From positions 1-15,952 of the forward strand of contig JBFKVA010000049.1 in assembly GCA_041635475.1 (NCBI GenBank): a stretch of 15,952 bases of DNA, given 5' to 3'. A model generated the notes under the pieces. It saw only the letters and a program-made list of their open reading frames with translations. It did not search any database and had not been told where the DNA came from. Origin of the DNA: GCA-020352575 sp041635475 (GTDB lineage Bacteria; Actinomycetota; Acidimicrobiia; Spongiisociales; JAENVV01). The translations under genes were made by a program, and so were the position numbers. Below, in pieces: positions 6,225 through 12,982 of this stretch (within the stretch, counting starts at the first letter, position 1; each line of letters starts with the position of its first letter).

Positions 6225-6982
6225 ACCCGCGCCCGCATCCAAGCGATGTCTGCGGCCTGTTCGGCCGAACCGCCGGGTGTCTCAACGATGAGGGGGGCCG
6301 TGGCGGCCCTCAGCACGGCGTCCAGGTGGTCGACGGGGATGAGCCCGTCGCCGAGGTTGGCGTGTCGATCGCGCCGCGAGTCGAACTCGTCCCGCGAATC
6401 GTTGAAGTGGATGAGGTCGATGCCCCCGGTGATGGCGTTGGCCCGCTCCACCACGTCATCGAGTGGCTCACCCCCGGCCCACGCGTGGCACGTGTCGAGG
6501 CAGAACCCCGGCCCGAGATCCCCGATCTCCTCCCACAGCCGCTCCATCACATCGAAGCGGCGAGCCATGGCCCGATCGCCCCCGGCCGTGTTCTCGATCA
6601 GGATCGGGACGTCGGAGTCGATCGACTCGAGCGCCTTGCGCCACCGTTCGAACCCGACGGTGTCGGGTTCGGCATCGTCCGTGAGGTGTCCTCCGTGCAC
6701 GATCACCCCTCGGGCCCCGATGGCCGCGGCCGCGTCACACGTGTCCTGGAGGGATTTGCGCGATGGGATGCGCACGCGGTTGTTGGGGGACACGACGTTG
6801 ATGAGGTATGGGGCGTGGACGTACACCCCGATGCCGGACGAGAGGATCGCGTCCGCGTCATCGCGAGGAGCGGGGGGCTTCCAGGACTGCGGACTCGACA
6901 GGAAGACCTGGACGATCTCGGCGTCGCGGGCCGCCGCCTCCTCGAGGAAGCTGGCGCTTGGTACGTGGGCCCCGATCTCCAT
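6221..6982 (-). CDS. nfo: Endonuclease IV family AP endonuclease (Nfo-like TIM barrel)
   Basis: A 253-residue TIM-barrel protein of the AP endonuclease 2 family, which cleaves DNA 5' of abasic sites in base excision repair. All nine trinuclear zinc ligands of E. coli Nfo can be matched in order: H56 (VHAPYL), H96 (VHGGH), E130 (LIENTAGG), D163 and H166 (CLDTCHAWAGG), H192 (IHFNDS), D205 and H207 (DRH), E234 (IVETPGG). It is somewhat shorter than E. coli Nfo (285). The start is ATG 6982 because a TATCCT -10 ends exactly 7 nt upstream, indicating a leaderless mRNA, and MEIGAHVP matches the family N-terminus (xxIGAHVS). First gene of an operon with the DUF192 lipoprotein and a histidine phosphatase. 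Confidence 0.92.
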   Translation of the reverse strand: MEIGAHVPSASFLEEAAARDAEIVQVFLSSPQSWKPPAPRDDADAILSSGIGVYVHAPYLINVVSPNNRVRIPSRKSLQDTCDAAAAIGARGVIVHGGHLTDDAEPDTVGFERWRKALESIDSDVPILIENTAGGDRAMARRFDVMERLWEEIGDLGPGFCLDTCHAWAGGEPLDDVVERANAITGGIDLIHFNDSRDEFDSRRDRHANLGDGLIPVDHLDAVLRAATAPLIVETPGGSAEQAADIAWMRARV

Positions 6983-6989
6983 GACACCG

Positions 6990-6995
6990 AGGATA
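6990..6995 (-). promoter_or_regulatory. -10 element of leaderless promoter (nfo)
   Basis: On the minus strand this reads TATCCT, followed by a 7-nt spacer and the ATG at 6982. The hexamer and spacing are the same as at the CDF transporter gene. The 209-nt gap 6983-7191 holds this promoter and the divergent rpsF promoter and leader. Confidence 0.6.
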
Positions 6996-7094
6996 GGACC
7001 CCTGTGCTCCCTGCCCTGAGCCCTGTGTCCTCCGTGTTCGGTCAGTCGCGAAACATCGACAGCGACCGACTGCGGGTAGGAGGTTCGGCTCGGG

Positions 7095-7100
7095 TACCCT
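7095..7100 (+). promoter_or_regulatory. Possible -10 element of the rpsF-ssb-rpsR-rplI-dnaB operon
   Basis: TACCCT fits TANNNT. With the usual 6-8 nt to the start point, transcription would begin near 7107, giving a leader of about 85 nt that opens at once with a perfect hairpin. No convincing -35 is visible at the right distance. Confidence 0.35.
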
Positions 7101-7105
7101 TCGGT

Positions 7106-7191
7106 GCCCGCCCGAGGCGGGCCAATCCAGTTACCCGCCCCTGCCCCCTCGTGGGGCCTTCCGCTTCCCGGCGGATGTCCGAAGGAGGTCG
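7106..7191 (+). promoter_or_regulatory. Structured rpsF leader with Shine-Dalgarno sequestering potential
   Basis: Three hairpins are visible: 7106-7112 with 7116-7122 (7 bp, CGA loop), 7143-7147 with 7153-7157 (5 bp), and 7160-7164 with 7171-7175 (5 bp). CCTTC at 7157-7161 can alternatively pair with GAAGG at 7181-7185, which overlaps the Shine-Dalgarno AAGGAGG (7182-7188). A CCG sits just 5' of that element (7179-7181). Autoregulation by an S6:S18 complex on its own leader is known in many bacteria and recognises a CCG-containing bulged stem; a match here is inference only. Confidence 0.4.
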
Positions 7192-7491
7192 ATGCCATTG
7201 CGCACGTACGAAATCATGACCATCCATCGCCCAGAAATGGCCGAGGATGACGCCCGGGCCCGGGTCTCTGAGATCGAGCAGTTGCTCGCCGCTCGGGGTG
7301 CCAGTGTGCGTTCGAGCGACTTCTGGGGGAAGCGCCGCTTCGCCTACGAGATCAAGCACATCAACGAGGGGTACTACTCGGTCGTGTCCTTCGATACCGA
7401 CCAACTGACCCCCGTCGAGGACCTCGACCGAGCGCTCGGCCTTTCCGACGCAGTGGTCCGGCACAAGATCATCAGGACCGACAACCCGTAG
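7192..7491 (+). CDS. rpsF: 30S ribosomal protein bS6
   Basis: 99 residues, the normal size for bS6, which binds 16S rRNA as a partner of bS18 on the platform of the small subunit. The family N-terminus RTYEIMTI and the central FWGKRRFAYEI (KRxLAYxI-type strand) are clear. Start choice is open: ATG 7192 lies only 3 nt after AAGGAGG, while the TTG at 7198 lies 9 nt after it and would give the more typical M-R-x-YEIM start. First gene of the conserved actinobacterial operon rpsF-ssb-rpsR-rplI-dnaB. Confidence 0.95.
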   Translation: MPLRTYEIMTIHRPEMAEDDARARVSEIEQLLAARGASVRSSDFWGKRRFAYEIKHINEGYYSVVSFDTDQLTPVEDLDRALGLSDAVVRHKIIRTDNP

Positions 7492-7560
7492 AAGTGGGAT
7501 TCTGTCGCACCTGTGCGGTATGCATGGGGTGACGGAGGAGCCACGACAAGGAAGGGACCA

Positions 7561-8013
7561 ATGAGCAGCACAGTCACCGTCATCGGCAACCTGGTGGAAG
7601 ACCCGGAGCTCCGGTACACGCAGTCCGGAACGCCGATGGCGAGTATTCGCGTCGCGTCGAATCGCCGCTACCGGGATCGCAACGACGAATGGCAGGAGCA
7701 GACCAGCTTCTTCGGTGGGACGATCTGGCGTGAACTCGCCGAGAACGTCGCCGAGTCGTTGCACAAGGGCGATCGGGTGATCGTGACTGGCAGCCTCGAA
7801 CAGCGGACGTGGGAGGGCCAGGACGGCCAGAAGCGTTCCGTCGTCGAGCTTCGGATCGATGAGATCGGTCCGAGCCTTCGCTGGGCGTCCGCGCAGGTCA
7901 ACAAGACCGCCCGCAGCGGCAGCAGCGGGGGTGGGTCATGGGGTGGCGGCAACGATCTGCCCGCCGGCCCCGTCGCCCGCGACGACTTCGGTCCCGACGA
8001 GGCACCGTTCTAG
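7561..8013 (+). CDS. ssb: Single-stranded DNA-binding protein
   Basis: A 150-residue SSB. An OB fold covers about residues 1-110 (TVTVIGNLVEDPELRYTQSG start; GDRVIVTGSLEQRTW), followed by a short Gly/Ser-rich linker (about 118-135) and an acidic tip ending DFGPDEAPF. The tip differs slightly from the common DDxPF, but the final Pro-Phe that binds partner proteins is kept. It protects single strands and recruits replication and repair enzymes. The start is ATG 7561, preceded by AAGGAAGGG (7548-7556), which is 69 nt after rpsF. The linker is shorter than in many actinobacterial SSBs. Confidence 0.95.
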   Translation: MSSTVTVIGNLVEDPELRYTQSGTPMASIRVASNRRYRDRNDEWQEQTSFFGGTIWRELAENVAESLHKGDRVIVTGSLEQRTWEGQDGQKRSVVELRIDEIGPSLRWASAQVNKTARSGSSGGGSWGGGNDLPAGPVARDDFGPDEAPF

Positions 8014-8023
8014 GAGAGTACGA

Positions 8024-8281
8024 ATGGCAGAAAAACGAACCCGCCGGCGTCGCACCGACAACCGGCGTTACAAGAAGAAACCGTGCCCCTTCTGTGTGGA
8101 GGGAAAGCCGGCCGAGCACATCGACTACAAGGATGTCTCGATCCTCCGCAAGTACATCTCGGACCGCGGCAAGATCCGGGCCCGCCGGGTCACCGGGGCG
8201 TGCGAACAGTGCCAACGCAAGCTCGCCCTGGCGATCAAGAACGCCCGTGAGATGGCCCTTCTCCCCTACATAAGCCGATGA
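8024..8281 (+). CDS. rpsR: 30S ribosomal protein bS18 (zinc-binding form)
   Basis: 85 residues. The basic N-terminus is followed by KPCPFC (C21, C24) and ACEQC (C60, C63 by count), i.e. two CxxC pairs that make this the C+ zinc-binding form rather than the zinc-free paralogue. The core YKDVSILRKYISDRGKI is typical. The start is ATG 8024, with TAGGAG (8011-8016) as ribosome binding site, formed partly by the ssb stop codon. The stop overlaps the rplI start as ATGA, giving tight coupling. Confidence 0.96.
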   Translation: MAEKRTRRRRTDNRRYKKKPCPFCVEGKPAEHIDYKDVSILRKYISDRGKIRARRVTGACEQCQRKLALAIKNAREMALLPYISR

Positions 8282-8727
8282 TGAAGCTCATTCTCGTCTC
8301 GGACGTCCCCTCCCTCGGCCAGGAAGGCGACATCGTCGACGTGGCCGACGGCTACGGCAGGAACTACCTCCTTCCCCGCCGCCTTGCGGTCAAGGCGACA
8401 AGCGGCGCCATCGAGAACGCGGAACGGCGGGTCCAGGCTCGCATCGAGTCCGAGCGCAAAGCGAGAGCGGCAGCCGACGGGGTTGCCAAGTCGCTCGTCG
8501 GGACCCGGGTGGTGCTTGCGGCCCAGGCGGGTGACGAAGGTCGCCTGTTCGGCTCCGTGGGTGTCGCCGACGTGATCGCCGGGATCAAGAAGTTCACCGG
8601 CATCGAACTCGACCGCAAGACGGTCAAGCTCGAGGCCCCGATCAAGAGCATCGGTCTCCACGAGGTGACGGTGGTCCTGCACCCGGAGGTGCAGTTCGCC
8701 CTCACCCTCGATGTGATTCCGGCGTAG
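8278..8727 (+). CDS. rplI: 50S ribosomal protein bL9
   Basis: 149 residues, normal for bL9. The N-terminal rRNA-binding domain shows MKLILVSDVPSLGQEGDIVDV and YGRNYLLPRRLAV, followed by the long connecting helix rich in Ala/Arg/Glu and the C-terminal domain (LFGSVGVADVIAGI to the end). Two ATGs stand in tandem at 8278 and 8281. The first makes a 4-nt ATGA overlap with the rpsR stop; the second gives the family-typical MKxIL start. Either is possible and the difference is one residue. Confidence 0.95.
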   Translation: MMKLILVSDVPSLGQEGDIVDVADGYGRNYLLPRRLAVKATSGAIENAERRVQARIESERKARAAADGVAKSLVGTRVVLAAQAGDEGRLFGSVGVADVIAGIKKFTGIELDRKTVKLEAPIKSIGLHEVTVVLHPEVQFALTLDVIPA

Positions 8728-8741
8728 GGGCGAATCGCAAC

Positions 8742-11396
8742 GTGTCGTACCCGCTCGAGGAGATGGAAGGCCCCCCCCGCAGTCCATCGCGCTCCTCTGG
8801 TGGACTGCGCGTCCCGCCTCACAACCGAGACGCCGAGGAGTCCGTCCTCGGCGCCCTGCTCCTGTCGATCGACGCCGTGAACGTCGTCATGGACAAGCTG
8901 GGGTCCGAAGACTTCTACGTCCCCGCCCACCAGGCCGTGTTCGAGGCGATCCACACGCTGTACAACAGCGGGCAGCCGATCGATGCGATCACGGTGGCCG
9001 ACGTCCTCCGGCGGAGGGAGGAACTCGAGCGGATCGGCGGACTCGGTTTCCTCACGACGCTCTCCACCGCCGTGCCGACGGCGGCCAACGTCGAGTACTA
9101 CGCGGCCATCGTCTCGGAGGAGTCGGTGAGGCGGCGTCTGCTCTCGGCCGGGGCCGAGATCGGCCAGTTGGCCACGAGCACCGACCAGGACATCGACTGG
9201 GTGATCGACGAGGCCGAGCAGGCGGTCTTCAAGGTCGCTGAGCGCCGGGTGGGCGACGCCCTGCAGCCGATCTCGAGCTTCATCGATTCGACCCTCGAGA
9301 AGATCGAGGAGTTCGAGAGCCGGGGAAGCGGCATGGTGGGGCTCCCCACCGGGTTCCGGGACCTCGACGCCAAACTCGCCGGACTCCAGGGCGCCAACCT
9401 GATCGTCATCGCCTCCCGTCCGGGCATGGGCAAGTCCGCCCTCGTCATGAACATCGCCCGCAATGTCGCCCTCGCCGACGGGACCGTGGCGGTGTTCTCC
9501 CTGGAGATGAGCCAGGAGGAGATCATCCAGCGCCTCATCTGCGCGACGGGCCGGATCGACAACACGCTGTTGCGGTCGGGACGCCTCGGGCAGGACCAGT
9601 GGCCGCGGGTGCTGGAGGCGGCCGGGCGGATGTACAAGGCACCCATCTACATCGACGACAGCTCGTACCTCACCGTCACCGACGTCCGGGCCAAGTGCCG
9701 CCGTCTCCAGCGCAAACACGGCCTCGACCTCGTCGTCGTCGACTACCTCCAGCTCATGCAGGGCCGCACCCGGGAGAACCGCCAGCAGGAGATCGCCGAG
9801 ATCAGCCGGGGGCTCAAGAACCTCGCCCGGGAGTTGAACGTCCCGATCATCGCCATCTCCCAGCTCAACCGAGCGCTGGAGGCCAGGCAGGACAAGCGAC
9901 CCCAGTTGGGGGACCTTCGTGAATGCCTGACGGCGGACACTCCGATTCAGCGATCTGACACCGGCGGCACCATCACCATCGGCGAGGTTGCCCGGGAGGG
10001 CTTGCGAGACGTCCCGGTGATGAGCATGGATGAGTATCTGCGGGTGGTGCCGGCGGTCATGCAGGAGGCATGGTCGACCGGTGAGAAGCCGGTCTTCCGC
10101 ATCACGACCGCTTCGGGCCGGTCGATTCGAGCGACCGCCAACCACCCCCTGCGCACCTTCGCTGGTTGGCGACCGGTCTCGGAGTTGACCCCCGGGATGG
10201 AGGTCGCAGTCCCTCGCAGGCTGAGTGCGCCCGCGAATCCCGGCGGCCTCGATGATGACGAGCTGGTGCTGCTTGCACACCTGATCGGAGACGGATCGGT
10301 GCTGTCCCGACAGCCGCTCCGGTACTCGACGGGAGACCCGACCAACCTGACGACGGTGAGGGCCGTCGCCGAGCGCCGATTCGGGGTGACGACCGCGATT
10401 GACGAACTCCCTGACGGCTCGTGGTCACTGCGAATGTCGCGGTTCCCCGCCGTGCATGGCCGATTCAACCCTATCCGGACGTGGTTCAGGGAACTCGGCA
10501 TCTACGACCTTCGGTCCCATGAGAAACGGATACCCCAAGCGGTGCTCGGGCTTGCGGACGACGGGATTCGCCTCTTCCTCCGTCACCTCTGGGCAACCGA
10601 CGGATCGGTCACGACCAGGCGAGACGGCTCTCGGTGTCGGATCTACTACGCCTCGAACAGTGAAGAGCTGGCCCGCGGCGTCGTTCGCCTGCTGCTCCGT
10701 CTCGGTATTCAGAGTCGCCTGAAGAAGGTGGCGCAGGGAAACCACAGACCCATGTGGACCGTCGACGTGAGCGGGATCGACAACCAACGGGCGTTCCTGA
10801 GACGGGTCGGCTGCAGCGGTGCCAGGAGCAAGCAGGTCGGCGAGGCCCTCGAGGCATTGGCTGGCAGGCGATCGAATACGAACGTTGACATTGTGCCCCT
10901 GGACGTGTGGGGGGACATCCGAGCGTCCATGGCCGCCAAGGGGATCTCCCACCGGGCTCTGGCGTCGGGGCTCGCGATGTCGTACTGTGGCTCATCGCTG
11001 TTCAAGTCCCGGCCGTCCCGCCCGAGGCTGCTGCGGATTGCCAGGGTCCTTGATGACGCACACTTCGCACATCTGGCAACCAACGACGTCCTGTGGGACT
11101 CCGTTGTTTCGATCGAACCCGATGGGGTTGAGGAGACCTTCGATGCCAGCGTGCCGGGTACCCACAACTTCATCGCAGGGGACATGGTGGTGCACAACTC
11201 CGGCGCGATTGAGCAAGACAGCGACATCGTCCTGTTCATCTACCGCGACGAGTACTACAACCCCGAGTCCGACATGCGGGGCACGGCCGAGATCATCGTC
11301 GCCAAGCACCGGGCAGGCAGCACCGGTCGCCTCTACATGAGTTTCGCCCCCGCCTTCACCGCCTTCGGCGACCTGGCCCGGGACTCCACCGTCTGA
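8742..11396 (+). CDS. dnaB: Replicative DNA helicase DnaB precursor containing an intein
   Basis: An 884-codon gene encoding a 459-residue helicase plus a 425-residue intein. The N-extein holds the primase-interacting N-terminal domain (about 25-125: PPHNRDAEESVLGALL) and the RecA-like motor with Walker A SRPGMGKS (225-232), Walker B VVVDYLQLM (331-339) and ISQLNR (372-377). The intein follows Glu394 of DLRE. The C-extein resumes with SGAIEQDSDIVLFIYRDEYY and ends with the normal AKHRAGSTG region. The spliced protein unwinds DNA ahead of the replication fork as a hexamer. The start is GTG 8742, 14 nt after rplI and with only a weak AGGGG upstream; ATG 8763 is an alternative that removes seven residues. 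Without splicing the DLRE-SG motif is broken and the helicase should be inactive. Confidence 0.95.
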   Translation: MSYPLEEMEGPPRSPSRSSGGLRVPPHNRDAEESVLGALLLSIDAVNVVMDKLGSEDFYVPAHQAVFEAIHTLYNSGQPIDAITVADVLRRREELERIGGLGFLTTLSTAVPTAANVEYYAAIVSEESVRRRLLSAGAEIGQLATSTDQDIDWVIDEAEQAVFKVAERRVGDALQPISSFIDSTLEKIEEFESRGSGMVGLPTGFRDLDAKLAGLQGANLIVIASRPGMGKSALVMNIARNVALADGTVAVFSLEMSQEEIIQRLICATGRIDNTLLRSGRLGQDQWPRVLEAAGRMYKAPIYIDDSSYLTVTDVRAKCRRLQRKHGLDLVVVDYLQLMQGRTRENRQQEIAEISRGLKNLARELNVPIIAISQLNRALEARQDKRPQLGDLRECLTADTPIQRSDTGGTITIGEVAREGLRDVPVMSMDEYLRVVPAVMQEAWSTGEKPVFRITTASGRSIRATANHPLRTFAGWRPVSELTPGMEVAVPRRLSAPANPGGLDDDELVLLAHLIGDGSVLSRQPLRYSTGDPTNLTTVRAVAERRFGVTTAIDELPDGSWSLRMSRFPAVHGRFNPIRTWFRELGIYDLRSHEKRIPQAVLGLADDGIRLFLRHLWATDGSVTTRRDGSRCRIYYASNSEELARGVVRLLLRLGIQSRLKKVAQGNHRPMWTVDVSGIDNQRAFLRRVGCSGARSKQVGEALEALAGRRSNTNVDIVPLDVWGDIRASMAAKGISHRALASGLAMSYCGSSLFKSRPSRPRLLRIARVLDDAHFAHLATNDVLWDSVVSIEPDGVEETFDASVPGTHNFIAGDMVVHNSGAIEQDSDIVLFIYRDEYYNPESDMRGTAEIIVAKHRAGSTGRLYMSFAPAFTAFGDLARDSTV
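9924..11198 (+). mobile_element. Intein with LAGLIDADG homing endonuclease in DnaB
   Basis: 425 residues inserted between Glu and Ser of the conserved DLRE-SG(A/S)IEQD motif. Splicing residues are complete: Cys1 (CLTADTPI), block B T71-x-x-H74 (TANHPL), block F with PGTHNF (H414), penultimate His424 and Asn425, and Ser as +1 nucleophile. The endonuclease is of the two-motif DOD type: LAHLIGDGS (118-125) and LRHLWATDGS (219-228), with both acidic catalytic residues present, so it may still cut. A later segment (about 328-378: VWGDIRASMAAKGISHRALA ... LLRIARVLDD) looks like a helix-turn-helix. Third codon positions look less uniformly G/C than in the exteins (by eye). M. tuberculosis DnaB carries an intein of similar size near the same place (recalled). 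Confidence 0.95.
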
Positions 11397-11410
11397 CCCA
11401 CAACGACCTT

Positions 11411-11432
11411 GACCCCCGCCGGGGCGGGGGCC
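11411..11432. terminator. GC hairpin between convergent dnaB and dcd
   Basis: CCCCCGC (11413-11419) pairs with GCGGGGG (11424-11430) around a CGGG loop. Beyond an A-C mismatch the stem can extend with TTG/CAA. It lies 16 nt after the dnaB stop and within the 143-nt convergent gap 11397-11539, which shows nothing else. No T-tract follows. Confidence 0.55.
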
Positions 11433-11539
11433 AAGTCGGAGGAGGCACCGTCCCGAGTGCAAGGGCATGCGGAGGAGGGAGATGGGACGGAGCGCCCTGT
11501 GGTGTCATCATCGGCACGTCGGGCCCCGACTTGAGCGAT

Positions 11540-12103
11540 TCAGTCGAAGTCGCGGTGAACCCGCGACGGGGTCGGACCCCGCTGTCCCTGGTACTTCGAT
11601 CGTGCCTCGCGGCTCCCGTACGGGTGATCGGCCTCCGTCGTCATCTGGTAGAAGCTGATCTGACCGATCCTCATGCCGGGGTGGATGGCGATGGGGAGGT
11701 TGGCGACGTTGGAGAGCTCGAGGGTGAGGTGGCCTTCGAAGCCGGCGTCCACGAACCCCGCGGTGGAGTGGATGAGCAGGCCGAGTCGACCGAGGCTTGA
11801 CTTGCCTTCGAGTCGGGCCACGACATCGTTGCCCAGGTGCACCCGTTCGAGGGTCGAGCCCAACACGAACTCGCCCGGGTGCAGCACGAACGCTTCCCCC
11901 GGAGGCGTCTCCACGATGGTCGTGAGGTCCTCCTGGCGGGTCCGGGGGTCGATGTGGGGATACCGGTGGTTCTCGAAGACGCGGAAGTACCGATCGACCC
12001 GGAGGTCGACCGAGGACGGCTGGAGGAAGCTCTCGTCGTAAGGGTCGATCGCAATTCGGCCGGAGGCAATGGCTTCTTTGATCGATCGGTCCGAGAAGAT
12101 CAT
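11540..12103 (-). CDS. dcd: dCTP deaminase, dUMP-forming (bifunctional type)
   Basis: A 187-residue trimeric dUTPase-fold enzyme that makes dUMP or dUTP from dCTP for thymidylate synthesis. It closely follows the mycobacterial bifunctional dCTP deaminase-dUTPase: QPSSVDLRVD, HPGEFVLGSTLE, the substrate loop RLEGKSSLGRLGLL, HSTAGFVDAGFEGHLTLELSNV and the C-terminal SKYQGQRGPTPSR. On that basis I call it dUMP-forming, by resemblance to the M. tuberculosis enzyme. The start is ATG 12103 (MIFSDRSIK, as in homologues). An ATG at 12133 is in frame but overlaps a TAGGAT -10 element and is unlikely. Convergent to dnaB and divergent from the nucleoside phosphorylase. Confidence 0.95.
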   Translation of the reverse strand: MIFSDRSIKEAIASGRIAIDPYDESFLQPSSVDLRVDRYFRVFENHRYPHIDPRTRQEDLTTIVETPPGEAFVLHPGEFVLGSTLERVHLGNDVVARLEGKSSLGRLGLLIHSTAGFVDAGFEGHLTLELSNVANLPIAIHPGMRIGQISFYQMTTEADHPYGSREARSKYQGQRGPTPSRVHRDFD

Positions 12104-12131
12104 CGGTCGGTGCTTTCGCTCGGGAAGGGGC

Positions 12132-12137
12132 ATCCTA
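12132..12137 (-). promoter_or_regulatory. Possible -10 element of dcd
   Basis: On the minus strand this reads TAGGAT. It would start transcription near 12124 and leave a leader of about 20 nt before ATG 12103, without a clear Shine-Dalgarno sequence. It overlaps the alternative ATG at 12133, which argues against that start. Confidence 0.4.
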
Positions 12138-12209
12138 GAAGGCGATCCCGACCGTTCGATCCGGGTTGCGCCCCCCGGATGGGGGACTCCCACTGCGACC
12201 CGCGGCCAC

Positions 12210-12215
12210 TACGCT
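12210..12215 (+). promoter_or_regulatory. -10 element of leaderless promoter (nucleoside phosphorylase)
   Basis: TACGCT followed by a 7-nt spacer and GTG at 12223. The geometry is the same as at three other genes of the window. The 119-nt divergent gap 12104-12222 carries this and the dcd promoter. Confidence 0.6.
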
Positions 12216-12222
12216 CGCTTCC

Positions 12223-12978
12223 GTGCAGCCACCGATCCTCGACTTCGACCCCGACCCGGGGGCGGTCATCGAGCCCGGGCACTTCGTCGACCGCGGTGAC
12301 GTGCCCCGGCACGCGATCGTGACCTGGTTCGACGAGATCGTCGACGACCTCTCGCGCGGCGGTCACAAGGTGCACGAGATGAAACTCGAGACCCTCCGCG
12401 GCACCATCCACGAGGTCGAGGTCGAGGGCCTCCCCCTGGTGCTCGCCGAATTGCCGGTCGGGGCCCCCGGGGCCGCCATCGTCCTCGAGCACGTCATTGC
12501 CCTCGGGTGCGACACGATCGTCGCCGTCGGGAGTGCCGGTGGCCTGGCGTCCTCGATGCACTCGGGCACGATCGTGATCCCGTCCGAGGCAGTGCGGGAC
12601 GAGGGGACGTCGTATCACTACCTGGCGCCCAATGTCCCGGCCAAGCCCCATCCGGACGTTGCAGGCGCCCTCGTCGATGTTCTTCGGGGCCGCGGTGTCA
12701 CCTTCACCCGGGGACGAACCTGGACGACCGACGGCGTGTTCCGCGAGACACGGGCAATGGCGCACAAGAGGGCCGAGCAGGGTTGTGTCACGGTCGAGAT
12801 GGAGGCCGCCACCCTGTTCGCGGTGGCTGCGTTCCGCAATGTCCGCCTCGGCCAGCTCCTCTACGTGGCCGACACGCTGTGGACCGAGGAATGGGACGGC
12901 AGTGCGCTCGTCCAACCCCTCGGCAATGTTCGACGAACCCTCTTCGGGTTCGCGGTCGAGGCGCTGCGGGCGCTCTGA
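12223..12978 (+). CDS. Nucleoside phosphorylase (PNP/UDP family, uridine phosphorylase-like)
   Basis: A 251-residue member of the PNP_UDP_1 superfamily, which splits nucleosides with phosphate to base and ribose-1-phosphate. Diagnostic segments are VAVGSAGGL (100-108), PSEAVRDEGTSYHYL (120-134; the EGTSxxY stretch is typical of uridine phosphorylases), WTTDGVFRET (167-176) and VTVEMEAATLFA (189-200), where the Met-Glu pair contacts the ribose, followed by VADT as acid region. The exact base preference is not readable. The start is GTG 12223, because TACGCT lies 7 nt upstream; an upstream ATG at 12166 would place the promoter inside the gene. It is followed after 4 nt by the amidotransferase-MOSC gene, so the two form an operon. 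Confidence 0.85.
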   Translation: MQPPILDFDPDPGAVIEPGHFVDRGDVPRHAIVTWFDEIVDDLSRGGHKVHEMKLETLRGTIHEVEVEGLPLVLAELPVGAPGAAIVLEHVIALGCDTIVAVGSAGGLASSMHSGTIVIPSEAVRDEGTSYHYLAPNVPAKPHPDVAGALVDVLRGRGVTFTRGRTWTTDGVFRETRAMAHKRAEQGCVTVEMEAATLFAVAAFRNVRLGQLLYVADTLWTEEWDGSALVQPLGNVRRTLFGFAVEALRAL

Positions 12979-12982
12979 TCCG

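Noticed and set aside
8364..10280. Long open frame on the minus strand opposite rplI/dnaB (638 codons)
   Set aside because: It is antisense to conserved rplI and dnaB sequence, with Arg/Pro/Gly/Asp-rich translation and no recognisable domain. Such frames are common opposite high-GC genes.
11467..11800. Small plus-strand open frames downstream of dnaB
   Set aside because: They are antisense to dcd and have no recognisable product or ribosome binding site of note.
12166..12222. Upstream ATG start for the nucleoside phosphorylase
   Set aside because: The extra residues have no family match and would include the TACGCT promoter element; GTG 12223 fits the leaderless pattern.
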